Shown: piece after piece, positions 34,329-42,065 of the stretch | Layout of the letters: every line of letters begins with the position of its first letter | Position numbering within the stretch: the first letter of the stretch is position 1 | From: an uncultured Collinsella sp. | GTDB taxonomy: Bacteria > Actinomycetota > Coriobacteriia > Coriobacteriales > Coriobacteriaceae | Assembly: GCA_902492235.1 (NCBI GenBank) | Contig: CABUKS010000005.1 | Location: 15,897-79,896 of the forward strand | DNA length: 64,000 bases | Reading direction: 5' to 3' | The notes under the pieces: model-generated | Told to the model about the DNA's origin: nothing | The model's database searches: none | Seen by the model: the letters and a program-made list of their open reading frames with translations, nothing else | Translations under genes and position numbers: made by a program

Positions 34329-35009
34329 ATGGAGGCTTACAAGCAAGAGTTCATCAAGTTTATGGTCGAGTCCGACGTCCTTAAGTTCGGCAGCTTTACG
34401 CTCAAGAGCGGCCGTCAGTCCCCGTTCTTTATGAACGCCGGCGCTTACGTGACGGGCTATCAGCTCAAGAAGCTGGGCGAGTATTACGCCCAGGCCATCC
34501 ACGATAACTTTGGCGACGACTTTGATGTGCTGTTTGGACCGGCCTACAAGGGTATTCCGCTGGCCGTCGTGACCGCAATTGCCTACCACGAGCTGTACGG
34601 CAAGGAGGTCAAGTACTGCTGCGACCGCAAGGAGGCCAAGGACCACGGTGCCGATAAGGGCAACCTGCTGGGTTATGAGCCCAAGGACGGCGACCGTGTG
34701 GTCATGGTCGAGGACGTTACCACCAGCGGCAAGTCCATCGACGAGACCTATCCCAAGGTCAAGGCTGCTGCCGATGTCGAGATCAAGGGCCTGATCGTGT
34801 CCCTCAACCGCATGGAGGTCGGCAAGGGCGGTGTGACCACCGCGCAGAAGGAGATCGAGGCCAAGTACGGTTTCCCCGTCGCGAGCATCGTCTCCATGGC
34901 TGAGGTCGTCGAGACCCTCTACAACCACGAGATCGACGGCAAGGTTGTCATCGACGACGAGCTCAAGACCGCCATCGACGCCTACTACGAGCAGTACGGA
35001 GCACGTTAG
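34329..35009 (+). CDS. pyrE: Orotate phosphoribosyltransferase
   Basis: 226 residues. N-terminal substrate-binding segment FGSFTLKSGRQSPFFMNAG, LFGPAYKGIPLA, and the PRPP-binding loop VVMVEDVTTSGKS (about 125-137) identify the enzyme, which makes OMP from orotate and PRPP in pyrimidine synthesis. GAGAGGAG precedes the ATG and TAAACT at 34289-34294 is a possible -10. It stands apart from other pyr genes in this window. A three-hairpin G element begins directly at its stop codon. Confidence 0.93.
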   Translation: MEAYKQEFIKFMVESDVLKFGSFTLKSGRQSPFFMNAGAYVTGYQLKKLGEYYAQAIHDNFGDDFDVLFGPAYKGIPLAVVTAIAYHELYGKEVKYCCDRKEAKDHGADKGNLLGYEPKDGDRVVMVEDVTTSGKSIDETYPKVKAAADVEIKGLIVSLNRMEVGKGGVTTAQKEIEAKYGFPVASIVSMAEVVETLYNHEIDGKVVIDDELKTAIDAYYEQYGAR

Positions 35010-35180
35010 TTACGGCGTTTTACCAAACGCCGTAACTGCTCGACGCTGCGCGGGCCGCATTTGGACAATCTGACGTTCAACTTCAAGGGCGCGACCAGAA
35101 GGTCAGCGCCCTTTCGTTTCACGTCACCTTGTCTCAAATGCGACCCGCTCGCTGTCCGTTCTCTACCTGCGGCGTCGTCT
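35009..35180 (+). repeat. G element copy 1 (three-stem structure behind pyrE)
   Basis: Starts in the pyrE stop codon. Stem 1: AGTTACGGCGTTT / AAACGCCGTAACT with loop TACC. Then GACGCTGCGC and a nested structure: outer arms around GGGCCGCATTTGGACA and its imperfect complement, inner stem AGGGCGCGACC-AGAA-GGTCAGCGCCCT. It ends in CGCTCGCTGTCCG. Part of a 353-base gene-free gap that otherwise holds an F hairpin (35236-35262) and a B palindrome. Confidence 0.85.
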
Positions 35181-35235
35181 TGCTCCGAATGCGGCTCGCT
35201 CGCTGTCGTTGCCGAAACATCGGCGTTGCCGGACT

Positions 35236-35262
35236 AGTCATTGGGGACGTTCATAAATGACT
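35236..35262 (+). repeat. F-family constant-loop hairpin after G copy 1
   Basis: AGTCATT / AATGACT arms around the loop GGGGACGTTCATA, about 55 bases behind the G element. Confidence 0.8.
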
Positions 35263-35272
35263 ACTCAGGAAT

Positions 35273-35336
35273 GAGCGTGGATAATCTCCCGTTTTTGGCC
35301 TGTGTGCAGGCTCAAAGTGGGAGATTATCCACGCTC
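35273..35336. repeat. B-family palindrome, left of fic
   Basis: Arms GAGCGTGGATAATCTCCC and its exact complement, 64 bases in all. A second copy in the same orientation lies at 36709-36778, so the two bracket fic. Confidence 0.85.
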
Positions 35337-35362
35337 GCTTTAATTTGCCTGGGTTGCGATGC

Positions 35363-36535
35363 CTATCTAATCGGCTCGGCGTCTTCCCTGAGAATCGAAA
35401 GATACTCTTCATACCCGTACTGCCGGTATCTCTGTCTTGACTCGTCGAGCGGACGGAGGATACCCAATTCTTCAAATGATTTGACGAGCGAGCTCGCGGT
35501 ACTCCTGCCGATATCGAGTTGGGCAGCGATGAATGCGGTGTCGACGATGGGGTGCTCTTCAAGAATGCCCAACAGCCTTTGCCCGTTTGCAGCAGTCCTT
35601 CCGAGATTTTCGGTAATGGTTGCTGTGGAACGGTTATGGAGGTCAACAAGGTTTTTTAAAGACCCTACCGAGTCCTTCGCACTTTCGAGAAGACTGTTGC
35701 AGAAAAACTCTATCCATTCCTCGTAAGTGCCTCTCTCCCTTACGGATGTGAGTTGCCGGTAGTACTCGCTTCGATTTTTCTTGAACTGGAACGATGGATA
35801 GAACAAGCAAGAATGAAGAACGCCATCATTGATGAGCATAAGTGTAATGAGAAGCCTGCCCAGGCGACCGTTTCCGTCTAGGAATGGATGGGCAGTTTCA
35901 AATTGGTAATGGACGAGCGCCGCCCGCACAATCGGATCCATTTCGACTTGAGGCTCATTGATAAAGCGTTCGAGGTCCTGGAGCGTGTTACTCAAATCTT
36001 CAATGTTTGGAGGGACAAACGATGCGGTTGCAATGGTGCAGCCTGAGGGGCCAATCCAGTTTTGTGAGGAGCGCAGCTCGCCTGGATTCTTCTCCGTTCC
36101 GCGCACTCCGTCCAGCAGGACCGCATGAACTTGCCTAAGAAGTCTCGTGCACAAGGGCATCTTTTTGAGCAGTTCTACGCCGCGGTCGACAGCACGGACG
36201 TAATTCACGACGTCTGCGACATCTTTATGATGGAGTTGTGTTTGCGATGGACTAAGTAGGTCGTCAAACGTGCACTGGGTTCCCTCAATTTGCGAAGAAA
36301 GGAGTGCTTCTTTGCGCACGTACATTGTCAGATACATATCGGCGTTGGGAACAAAGTAGAGCATGCCTTCAAGCTCTCCAAGCTTTCGTGAGCATGCGGA
36401 AAGCGTGCGATAGGTTTCCTCGGTGAGGTTTAGCTGCCTCAATGATTGCAAAGGCGTTGGAAAAAACGAATAGTAAGCCAATTTCCCCGATAGATTATTG
36501 CGGAGCGTTCCCTGGCCGTTCTCCTCGATTTGCAT
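35363..36535 (-). CDS. Fic-domain AMP-transferase with N-terminal inhibitory motif and C-terminal winged helix
   Basis: 390 residues. The Fic core motif is HPFLDGNGRLGR with catalytic His216. An inhibitory helix motif (S/T)xxxE(G/N) is present as SSQIEG (80-85), so it is a self-inhibited class II Fic protein. A C-terminal segment (about 315-380, VDTAFIAAQLDIGRSTASSLV) looks like a winged-helix DNA-binding domain. Fic enzymes transfer AMP to target proteins. The ATG at 36535 is preferred: GGAGG lies 5 bases before it and inside the alternative upstream frame. The gene is AT-richer than its surroundings and bracketed by repeats, which suggests transfer. No antitoxin gene is beside it. Confidence 0.88.
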   Translation of the reverse strand: MQIEENGQGTLRNNLSGKLAYYSFFPTPLQSLRQLNLTEETYRTLSACSRKLGELEGMLYFVPNADMYLTMYVRKEALLSSQIEGTQCTFDDLLSPSQTQLHHKDVADVVNYVRAVDRGVELLKKMPLCTRLLRQVHAVLLDGVRGTEKNPGELRSSQNWIGPSGCTIATASFVPPNIEDLSNTLQDLERFINEPQVEMDPIVRAALVHYQFETAHPFLDGNGRLGRLLITLMLINDGVLHSCLFYPSFQFKKNRSEYYRQLTSVRERGTYEEWIEFFCNSLLESAKDSVGSLKNLVDLHNRSTATITENLGRTAANGQRLLGILEEHPIVDTAFIAAQLDIGRSTASSLVKSFEELGILRPLDESRQRYRQYGYEEYLSILREDAEPIR

Positions 36536-36561
36536 CGCGCCCTCCATATCTTTAGTGCCGG

Positions 36562-36637
36562 AAACTCGTTATTAGGCTAATCATATCAATTCTAATAACG
36601 AGTTTAAGGATTAAATAGTTATTAGGATTGATGTAAA
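36562..36637 (-). promoter_or_regulatory. fic promoter with two inverted repeats
   Basis: On the minus strand: TTTACA (36632-36637), 16-bp spacer, TTTAAT (36610-36615). Directly downstream is a perfect inverted repeat with 14-bp arms AAACTCGTTATTAG (36562-36575 and 36592-36605). A second, imperfect one (TTATTAGGATTG / CAATCTAATGA, about 36619-36647) covers the -35. Both share TTATTAG. Confidence 0.65.
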
Positions 36638-36708
36638 CAATCTAATGATGAGAAGTCGTTATTACTTGACCATGGAGCTCGGCTTGGTACAAGGGGGTCA
36701 TCCAAAAT

Positions 36709-36778
36709 GAACGTGGATAATCTCCCGTTTTTGGCTCGGTGACGGCCTCAAAGTCAAAGTGGGAGATTATCCACGCTC
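36709..36778. repeat. B-family palindrome, right of fic
   Basis: Arms GAACGTGGATAATCTCCC and GGGAGATTATCCACGCTC with a longer centre than the left copy; same orientation. Confidence 0.85.
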
Positions 36779-37040
36779 GTTAGTTAAGCGTCCGAAAATC
36801 CACACTCGCCAAACCTACCAAAAAGGGACGGGTTTATTTTGGCACGTTTCGGTCGGTATCAGGAAGTGTCAGGGACGGGGCGGCGGCAGGACTCGAGAGC
36901 GAAAAGAAGTATCGGGTTTGGTGCGCCCGCTTCTGCCCGTCCCGTGCGCGGGCGATACTCGGCTTATCGATCCGCGATGCAAAGGAGACGCTCCATTCCA
37001 CGAGCGCTACCGGGAAGGGCTCGCGATTCGAGTCCCCACC

Positions 37041-37069
37041 TTAGCATTTGAACCATTTGGCACTATAAT
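37041..37069 (+). promoter_or_regulatory. Promoter of the IIA-Glc-like gene
   Basis: TTAGCA, 17-bp spacer, perfect TATAAT at 37064-37069, 50 bases before the start codon. Confidence 0.65.
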
Positions 37070-37118
37070 TACCGTAGGCATGCGCACAACGTTGCGCTTA
37101 ATCAAGAGGAGAAAACGT

Positions 37119-37655
37119 ATGGGTCTGTTTGACATGTTCAAGAAGAAGGCTGAGCCCGCGGCTGCCGCTGCTCCGGCCTCCATCTCTGCTTCTGCTGGCG
37201 CCGACGTGCTGTGCTCGCCCGTCAAGGGCAAGGTCATCAAGATGGCCGACGTGCCCGATCCCGTCTTTGGTGGCGAGGTTCTGGGCAAGGGCTGTGCCGT
37301 GTGGCCCGAGGACGATCTGGTCTACGCTCCCTGCGACGGTAAGGTGACCGTCACCATGGGTCACGCCGTGGGTCTGCAGTCCGATAGTGGCATCGAGGTT
37401 CTGGTGCATGTTGGCGTCGATACCGTCAACATGAACGGCGATGGCTTCGAGGGCTTCGTCAAGGCCGACGACGTTGTGAAGGCTGGCCAGCCCATACTCA
37501 AGATCGACCGCGCCAAGATCGCCGCTGCCGGTTACAAGGACTGCGTCGTCGTGGCCGTGTCCAACACCGCCGAGTTTGCCGATGTCGAGCTCACCGTCGA
37601 GGCAGAGTCCGCCGTCGCCGCCGGTGACGCCATCGTCAAGGTCGTCCGCAAGTAA
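37119..37655 (+). CDS. PTS glucose-type IIA protein (stand-alone)
   Basis: 178 residues: a short amphipathic N-terminus, an Ala-rich linker (11-28) and the IIA-Glc barrel. His82 (TMGHAVGL) and the phosphorylated His97 (VLVHVGVDTVNMNG) match the two active-site histidines of E. coli Crr. It passes phosphate from HPr to one or more IIB/IIC permeases encoded elsewhere. The ATG follows GAGGAG and the promoter lies just ahead, so long upstream in-frame extensions are not used. A terminator follows. Confidence 0.92.
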   Translation: MGLFDMFKKKAEPAAAAAPASISASAGADVLCSPVKGKVIKMADVPDPVFGGEVLGKGCAVWPEDDLVYAPCDGKVTVTMGHAVGLQSDSGIEVLVHVGVDTVNMNGDGFEGFVKADDVVKAGQPILKIDRAKIAAAGYKDCVVVAVSNTAEFADVELTVEAESAVAAGDAIVKVVRK

Positions 37656-37681
37656 ACTGCGGCGTCCAAAGGATGTGCAAG

Positions 37682-37710
37682 GGTGGTCGGGTTTTCCGGC
37701 CACCTTTTTT
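37682..37710 (+). terminator. Rho-independent terminator of the IIA gene
   Basis: Stem GGTGGTCGG / CCGGCCACC, 5-base loop, then TTTTTT. Confidence 0.85.
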
Positions 37711-37891
37711 ATTGCACCGTGGGGAAGCGTTTTATTGCACGTTGGGCGGGCTTGCAAACCGTTCGGACGCTAAAACGAACCGACCACGCCTTCGCGTTGC
37801 CGAGGGTGTTCATAAGTGGATAGTATGGGCTTACTTATTACAACGTGTGCCGCGTCCGGGAAGCGCGGTGCCGCTCATTGGGAGGAACAAC

Positions 37892-38449
37892 ATGAAAAAG
37901 AAGCTGCTGCTTGCGCCCCTCATGGCCGTCTTGGTTGCATGCGTGGTCGTGCTTTCCGGCTGTGGAGGTCCTTCGGTTGAGGAGCTCATCACCGAGGATC
38001 TTACGACGCAGTTTGATGAGGTCAAGAACGGTGGCGACGACTTCCTCTCTGGTCTGGAGGAGGCTTCGGGCGACGAGTTCGAGCAGCTGGGTATCGATCC
38101 CAAGGAGTACGCCAAGACCTATCTTGAGGGCTTTGACTACAAGATCGGCGACGTGACGGTCGACGAGGACAAGGGTGTCGCGACCGCCGAGGTCTCTATT
38201 ACATGCAAATCTATGAACAAGATCGTCGAGGACTTCTCCACCCAGTATCAGGAGAAGGTCGCTGCGCTTGACACGGTTCCTTCCGATGACGAGCTGTACA
38301 AGATGGCCGGTCAGGTTATGGTCGATGTGACCAAGGCCACCGAGCCCAGGAAGACCACGGTTATCTTCAAGTACACCTGCAACGACGATGGCGAGTGGTC
38401 TGCCGACGACTCCGTCAACTCCGAGATGATGGATGCAATGCTGAGCTAG
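37892..38449 (+). CDS. Small lipoprotein
   Basis: 185 residues with a clear lipoprotein signal (MKKKLLLAPLMAVLVA, lipobox LSGC, Cys about residue 24). The mature part is acidic, with two alpha/beta halves (EEASGDEFEQLGIDPKEYAKTYLEGFDYKIGDV has the look of DUF5105-type lipoproteins). GGGAGG lies 6 bases before the ATG. No further family could be named. A G element follows the stop. Confidence 0.75.
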   Translation: MKKKLLLAPLMAVLVACVVVLSGCGGPSVEELITEDLTTQFDEVKNGGDDFLSGLEEASGDEFEQLGIDPKEYAKTYLEGFDYKIGDVTVDEDKGVATAEVSITCKSMNKIVEDFSTQYQEKVAALDTVPSDDELYKMAGQVMVDVTKATEPRKTTVIFKYTCNDDGEWSADDSVNSEMMDAMLS

Positions 38450-38451
38450 GG

Positions 38452-38632
38452 GGTTACGCGGCTCTACGAACCGCGTAACCAGTTGACGCTGCGCGCCGCC
38501 CAGGACGACAATTTGTCATTCAAAAGGCGAGGCATGACCAGAAGGTCTATGCCTCGCCTTTTTCATGCCAACTTGTTCGTCCTGGACGTCGCTCGCTGTC
38601 CATCCTCTACCTGCGTCGTTGCCATGGTGCGG
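38452..38632 (+). repeat. G element copy 2 (behind the lipoprotein gene)
   Basis: Stem 1 GGTTACGCGG / CCGCGTAACC; then GACGCTGCGC; outer arms with CCAGGACGA.AA and complement; inner stem AAAAGGCGAGGCATGACC-AGAA- and complement ending in TTTTT, which can act as terminator; closes with GTCGCTCGCTGTCC. With the F, F2 and H repeats it fills the 478-base gap to the next gene. Confidence 0.88.
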
Positions 38633-38640
38633 CGCTTGTA

Positions 38641-38695
38641 GTCATTGGGGACGTTCTTAAATGACCAGGCGGCAGTTGGGGACACTCCTTGTGCC
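38641..38695 (+). repeat. F and F2 hairpins after G copy 2
   Basis: F: GTCATT / AAATGAC around GGGGACGTTCTT (38641-38665). F2: GGCA / TGCC around GTTGGGGACACTCCTTG (38671-38695). Confidence 0.75.
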
Positions 38696-38714
38696 AGCGT
38701 TGCATCGAGTGCTT

Positions 38715-38887
38715 GGGAAACCGCGACCCGGTTTTTGGCCGAATAGTGGGTCGCATTTTCCGGATGGGGTGGGTTGCGGAAAGTGCGACCCGGAATATTG
38801 TTCTGAAACGGGATGCGGTTTCCCTGATGTGCCTTAAACGGAAAGCGTATCCCATTCCGGAGCTCCAAAACGGGATGCGCTTTCCGC
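38715..38887. repeat. H array 1: three tandem palindromes
   Basis: Units at 38715-38762, 38776-38823 and 38839-38887. Each has arms of the form GGAAANNGCRNCCCG and its complement, with A/T-richer centres often ending in AAAA. Starts are about 62 bases apart. A second array of the same plan is at 51769-51942. Confidence 0.8.
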
Positions 38888-38927
38888 GCGGAAGAATTGC
38901 CGCAGCTGCGTTAAGCAGTGTCGCTCG

Positions 38928-39596
38928 TTACTCGCCCAGCACCAGCGCCGCGAGCTCTGCCTGGGTGTCCACCACGTAGTCGGCGCCGGTGGCTTCCAGC
39001 TCTGCGCGGCCGCGGAAACCCCAGCTGACGCCCGCACTCTTAAGGCCGGCGTTGTGGCCGGTCAGGATATCGACATTGGAATCGCCTACGTAGAGCGTGG
39101 TCGCCGGGTCGGCGCCTAGCTCTTCCATCACATGCAGCGTGACGGGTGCTTCGGGCTTGGGCGGAAACGCATCGACACGGCCCTGCACCAGCGCAAAGCG
39201 CTCGGAACCAAAATACTTTTCGATAAGCGGAGCCGCCGAGACGTGGTCCTTGTTAGTGAGCACGGCAAGCTGAACGCCCGCGGCGCGCAAGCGGTCGAGC
39301 ATCTCGATCGTGCCGACATAGGGAGCGGTGTGGTCTTCCTTGTGCTCGCCGTAGTAAGCCCTAAACTCGGCAAGCGTCTGCTCAAACATGCGGCCGTCGC
39401 CTGCGTACTCGGCGGGCATAAAGCGCTCAACCAGCTTGAGCATGCCGTTTCCCACCTTGTAGCGGTACTCGTCAACGGCAAACGTGGGCCAGCCGTGCGC
39501 CTCGCAGGTATGGTTGCCGGCGGCCGCCAGGTCCTCGAGCGTGTTGAGAATGGTGCCGTCCAGGTCAAAGATCACATGGGAAAAAGCTGCTGCCAT
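38928..39596 (-). CDS. HAD-family phosphatase (phosphoglycolate phosphatase-like)
   Basis: 222 residues. HAD motif I DLDGTILNT with the nucleophile Asp, motif II LTNKDH, motif III Lys in KPEAPV, motif IV VGDSNVDI. The helical cap and length match Gph-type phosphatases. AGGAGC lies before the chosen ATG; a longer frame upstream has no ribosome site. It is the last gene of the hyp strand, 105 bases behind hypE, and could be co-transcribed. The physiological phosphoester is not known. Confidence 0.85.
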   Translation of the reverse strand: MAAAFSHVIFDLDGTILNTLEDLAAAGNHTCEAHGWPTFAVDEYRYKVGNGMLKLVERFMPAEYAGDGRMFEQTLAEFRAYYGEHKEDHTAPYVGTIEMLDRLRAAGVQLAVLTNKDHVSAAPLIEKYFGSERFALVQGRVDAFPPKPEAPVTLHVMEELGADPATTLYVGDSNVDILTGHNAGLKSAGVSWGFRGRAELEATGADYVVDTQAELAALVLGE

Positions 39597-39701
39597 GGGT
39601 GCTCCTGCCGCTTGAGTTGTAAAACGCACCCCATAATACTGGGCATGCGTGCCGGGCATGTTTGGAATCTGAATATCTTTAATAGCCCTGAGCTTTTGTC
39701 G

Positions 39702-40736
39702 TTAGCAAATTCTCGGCAGCTGCTCTCCTACGAGCATGTCGAGGATGCGGGTCGATCCCCAGCCGGTGCGCACGCGCACGGCGGGTCGAGCGCCCTCGGC
39801 AAGCGGCAGGACGCGACCGATGATGGCGGCATTCTCGCCGTAGCGCGCGGCGCGCATGGCCGCCAGCGCGGCATCGGCCTGTTCGGCCGGCACCACGGCG
39901 ACCATCTTGCCCTCGTTTGCTACCTGCAGAACGTCGTAGCCGAGCATCTCGCAGGCGGCCTGCACGTCGGGGCGCACGGGTACGGCGTCCTCGTCGATCT
40001 CCATGGCAACGCCGCTGGCTTGGGCAAACTCGTTGAGTGTGGATGCCAGGCCGCCGCGCGTGGGGTCGCGGAAGCAGCGGGTGTCGGGGGCGGCGGCGAG
40101 CACGTCGGCAATCAGATGATTGAGCGGCGCAGCGTCGCTTTCGATGTTGCTCGAAAACGCTAGGCCCTCGCGCTGGCTCATGATAGCGATGCCGTGGTCG
40201 CCCAGCGTACCCGAGACCAAGATGACATCGCCGGGCTGGCAGTTTGCACCGCTGAGCGCCACGCCCGCGGGCACCTCGCCCACGCCGGCGGTATTGATGT
40301 AGACGCCGTCGGCCCCGCCATGCTCGACCACCTTGGTGTCGCCGGTGATAATCTTCACACCTGCCTCATGTGCCGTTTCGGCCATGGTCTGCACAATCTG
40401 GCGGAGCTTATCCATGGGATAGCCCTCTTCGAGGATAAAGCCGCATGAGAGGTAGCGCACGTTAGCGCCCGAGGTCGCGACGTCGTTGACGGTTCCGCAC
40501 ACGGCGAGGCGGCCGATGTTGCCACCGGGGAAGAACTGCGGCGAGACTACAAAGCTGTCGGTCGACATGGCGATTCGCCCGCTTGCGGGCAGCGCGGCGA
40601 CACCGGCATCGTTGCCCGCAAGCAGCTCGGGCGACCCAAAGGCATCCAGAAAGACCTCATCGATAATGCGCTTCATCATTTGACCGCCAGAGCCGTGGCC
40701 CAGCAGGACAGTGCTATCGGTGATGCTATGGGACAT
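39702..40736 (-). CDS. hypE: Hydrogenase maturation protein HypE
   Basis: 344 residues. N-terminal LLGHGSGGQMMKRII, the ATP-binding GNDAGV and GTVNDVA region, and the invariant C-terminal Cys in LPRIC, the residue that is carbamoylated by HypF and dehydrated to thiocyanate to supply the CN ligands of the NiFe centre. The second ATG (40736) is used, with TGGAG upstream. Lies behind hypD with a 213-base gap that holds a G element. Confidence 0.95.
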   Translation of the reverse strand: MSHSITDSTVLLGHGSGGQMMKRIIDEVFLDAFGSPELLAGNDAGVAALPASGRIAMSTDSFVVSPQFFPGGNIGRLAVCGTVNDVATSGANVRYLSCGFILEEGYPMDKLRQIVQTMAETAHEAGVKIITGDTKVVEHGGADGVYINTAGVGEVPAGVALSGANCQPGDVILVSGTLGDHGIAIMSQREGLAFSSNIESDAAPLNHLIADVLAAAPDTRCFRDPTRGGLASTLNEFAQASGVAMEIDEDAVPVRPDVQAACEMLGYDVLQVANEGKMVAVVPAEQADAALAAMRAARYGENAAIIGRVLPLAEGARPAVRVRTGWGSTRILDMLVGEQLPRIC

Positions 40737-40799
40737 ATCGAAAACTCCAATCGTGGGTGGAATCGGCAATAGCCGAGTGTGGCAGAATCGATGTTAAGT

Positions 40800-40949
40800 A
40801 AAAGTCAGCGAGCGCCATTCAGACGAAGTGAGTTGCCTTGAAAGAGGAGGCTGCTGGGCTTTTGCCCGCAGCCGACGATTGAAAGGCAAATCGCTCGCCT
40901 GAATGGTGCGCAGCGTCGGCCGGTCCGCCGTTCGTTAGAACGGCGGAAT
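40800..40949 (-). repeat. G element copy 4 (behind hypD, minus strand)
   Basis: Directly after the hypD stop codon, read on the minus strand: stem 1 CCGCCGTTC-TAAC-GAACGGCGG, then GACGCTGCGC, outer arms ACCATTCAGGCGA and complement, inner stem GGCTGCGGGC-AAAA-GCCC.GCAGCC, then GCGCTCGCTG. The inner loop lacks the ACCAGAAGGT of the other copies. Confidence 0.75.
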
Positions 40950-42065
40950 CTAATAGTCGCGGTAACGGTAGTACGCCGCGCAGCTGCCTTCGGAGCTCAC
41001 CATGCAGGGGCCGACGGGATGTTCGGGCGTACATGCGTGGCCGAACAACGGGCAGCTGCTCGGCGTGATGGCACCGCGCAGCACGTCGCCGCAGCGGCAC
41101 CCGCGTGGCTCGACCGTCGGTTCAATGGGCACGTCAAAGCGGGCGCCGGCATCAAAGCGCGCGAATTCGGGTCGGATGGAAAGACCCGAGTTGGCAATCG
41201 GTCCCAGCCCGCGCCACGTGGTGTCGCACGGCTCAAATACCTGCTCGACCAGCTGGCGCGCCACGGGATTGCCGTCTGCATTGACGCCACGGCGGTAGGC
41301 GTTGTCGATCGCCGGCCGGCCCTCGACAATCATCTGGACCAGCATGCAGATGCCCTGCAGAATATCGACCGGCTCAAATCCCGTGACCACGCCGGGGGTC
41401 TCGAACTCATCGACCAAAAACCCAAAGGGTGCCAGGCCTGTGATGGTAGCGACGTGACCAGGCAGGATAAAGCCGTCGATGGTCGTCTCGGGGTCGTTGG
41501 AGATCGCGCGCAGAGCCGGCGGCGTGGTCTTGTGAGCACAGTAGACCGAGAAGTTCTGGAGCCCGCGCGCGTCGGCCTCCAGGATGGCGGCGGCAATGGT
41601 GGGCGTTGTGGTCTCAAAGCCGACGCCCATAAAGATAACCGGGCGTTCGGGATTTTGCTCGGCAATGTCGAGTGCGTCGAGCGGAGAGTAAACGATGCGG
41701 ATGTCGCGCCCCGCCGCCTTTTGCGCGGCAAGCGAGGTGGACGATCCGGGCACGCGCATCATGTCGCCAAAGGTGGTGATGATGGCGCCGTCCATGTTGG
41801 AAAGCGCGATTGCGTGATCGATGTCACGGTTGGCGGTGACGCAAACGGGGCACCCCGGGCCGCTCAGCAGTTTGAGTCCCGTCGGCATAATGGAGCGAAA
41901 GCCATAGCGGCCAATGCTCACGGTATGCGTACCGCAGACTTCCATAAGGTTGATGGTGCGGTCGCCGACGAGTTCGCGGATGCGTTCGATGAGCTCGCGG
42001 GCCAGCTTGGAATCGCGAAATACCGAAAAGTCGATACCGGAGCGAGCCGGCTGCGTCGCCGCCAC
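40950..42065 (-). CDS. hypD: Hydrogenase maturation protein HypD
   Basis: 371 residues. Conserved cysteine motifs include MEVCGTHT, SGPGCPVCVT and the C-terminal CRCGDVLRG region with further Cys. HypD is the Fe-S scaffold that with HypC assembles the Fe(CN)2CO unit. The GTG start shares one base with the hypC stop (TAGTG), so translation is coupled. Confidence 0.95.
   Translation of the reverse strand: MAATQPARSGIDFSVFRDSKLARELIERIRELVGDRTINLMEVCGTHTVSIGRYGFRSIMPTGLKLLSGPGCPVCVTANRDIDHAIALSNMDGAIITTFGDMMRVPGSSTSLAAQKAAGRDIRIVYSPLDALDIAEQNPERPVIFMGVGFETTTPTIAAAILEADARGLQNFSVYCAHKTTPPALRAISNDPETTIDGFILPGHVATITGLAPFGFLVDEFETPGVVTGFEPVDILQGICMLVQMIVEGRPAIDNAYRRGVNADGNPVARQLVEQVFEPCDTTWRGLGPIANSGLSIRPEFARFDAGARFDVPIEPTVEPRGCRCGDVLRGAITPSSCPLFGHACTPEHPVGPCMVSSEGSCAAYYRYRDY

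Larger units (their letters stand above)
36536..37118. other. 583-base gap between fic and the IIA gene
   Basis: Holds the fic promoter and operators, the second B palindrome (36709-36778), a half copy of the C palindrome (36818-36844, CCAAAAAGGGACGGG... ) and the IIA promoter near 37050. Between 36850 and 37030 I see nothing coding with conserved character, although the IIA frame stays open upstream. Confidence 0.65.

Noticed and set aside
35363..36535. Fic as a toxin of a fic-antitoxin pair or phage gene
   Set aside because: The inhibitory SSQIEG motif is inside the same protein, no small antitoxin gene is adjacent, and no phage genes are near.
36759..37118. N-terminal extension of the IIA protein
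   Set aside because: The promoter with TATAAT at 37064-37069 and GAGGAG before 37119 place the start later; the extension has no IIA similarity.
38928..38931. tRNA or other stable RNA in the gaps at 29.0, 38.5, 51.6 and 60.0 kb
   Set aside because: No cloverleaf with TTC-type T-loop and acceptor pairing was found in these gaps.
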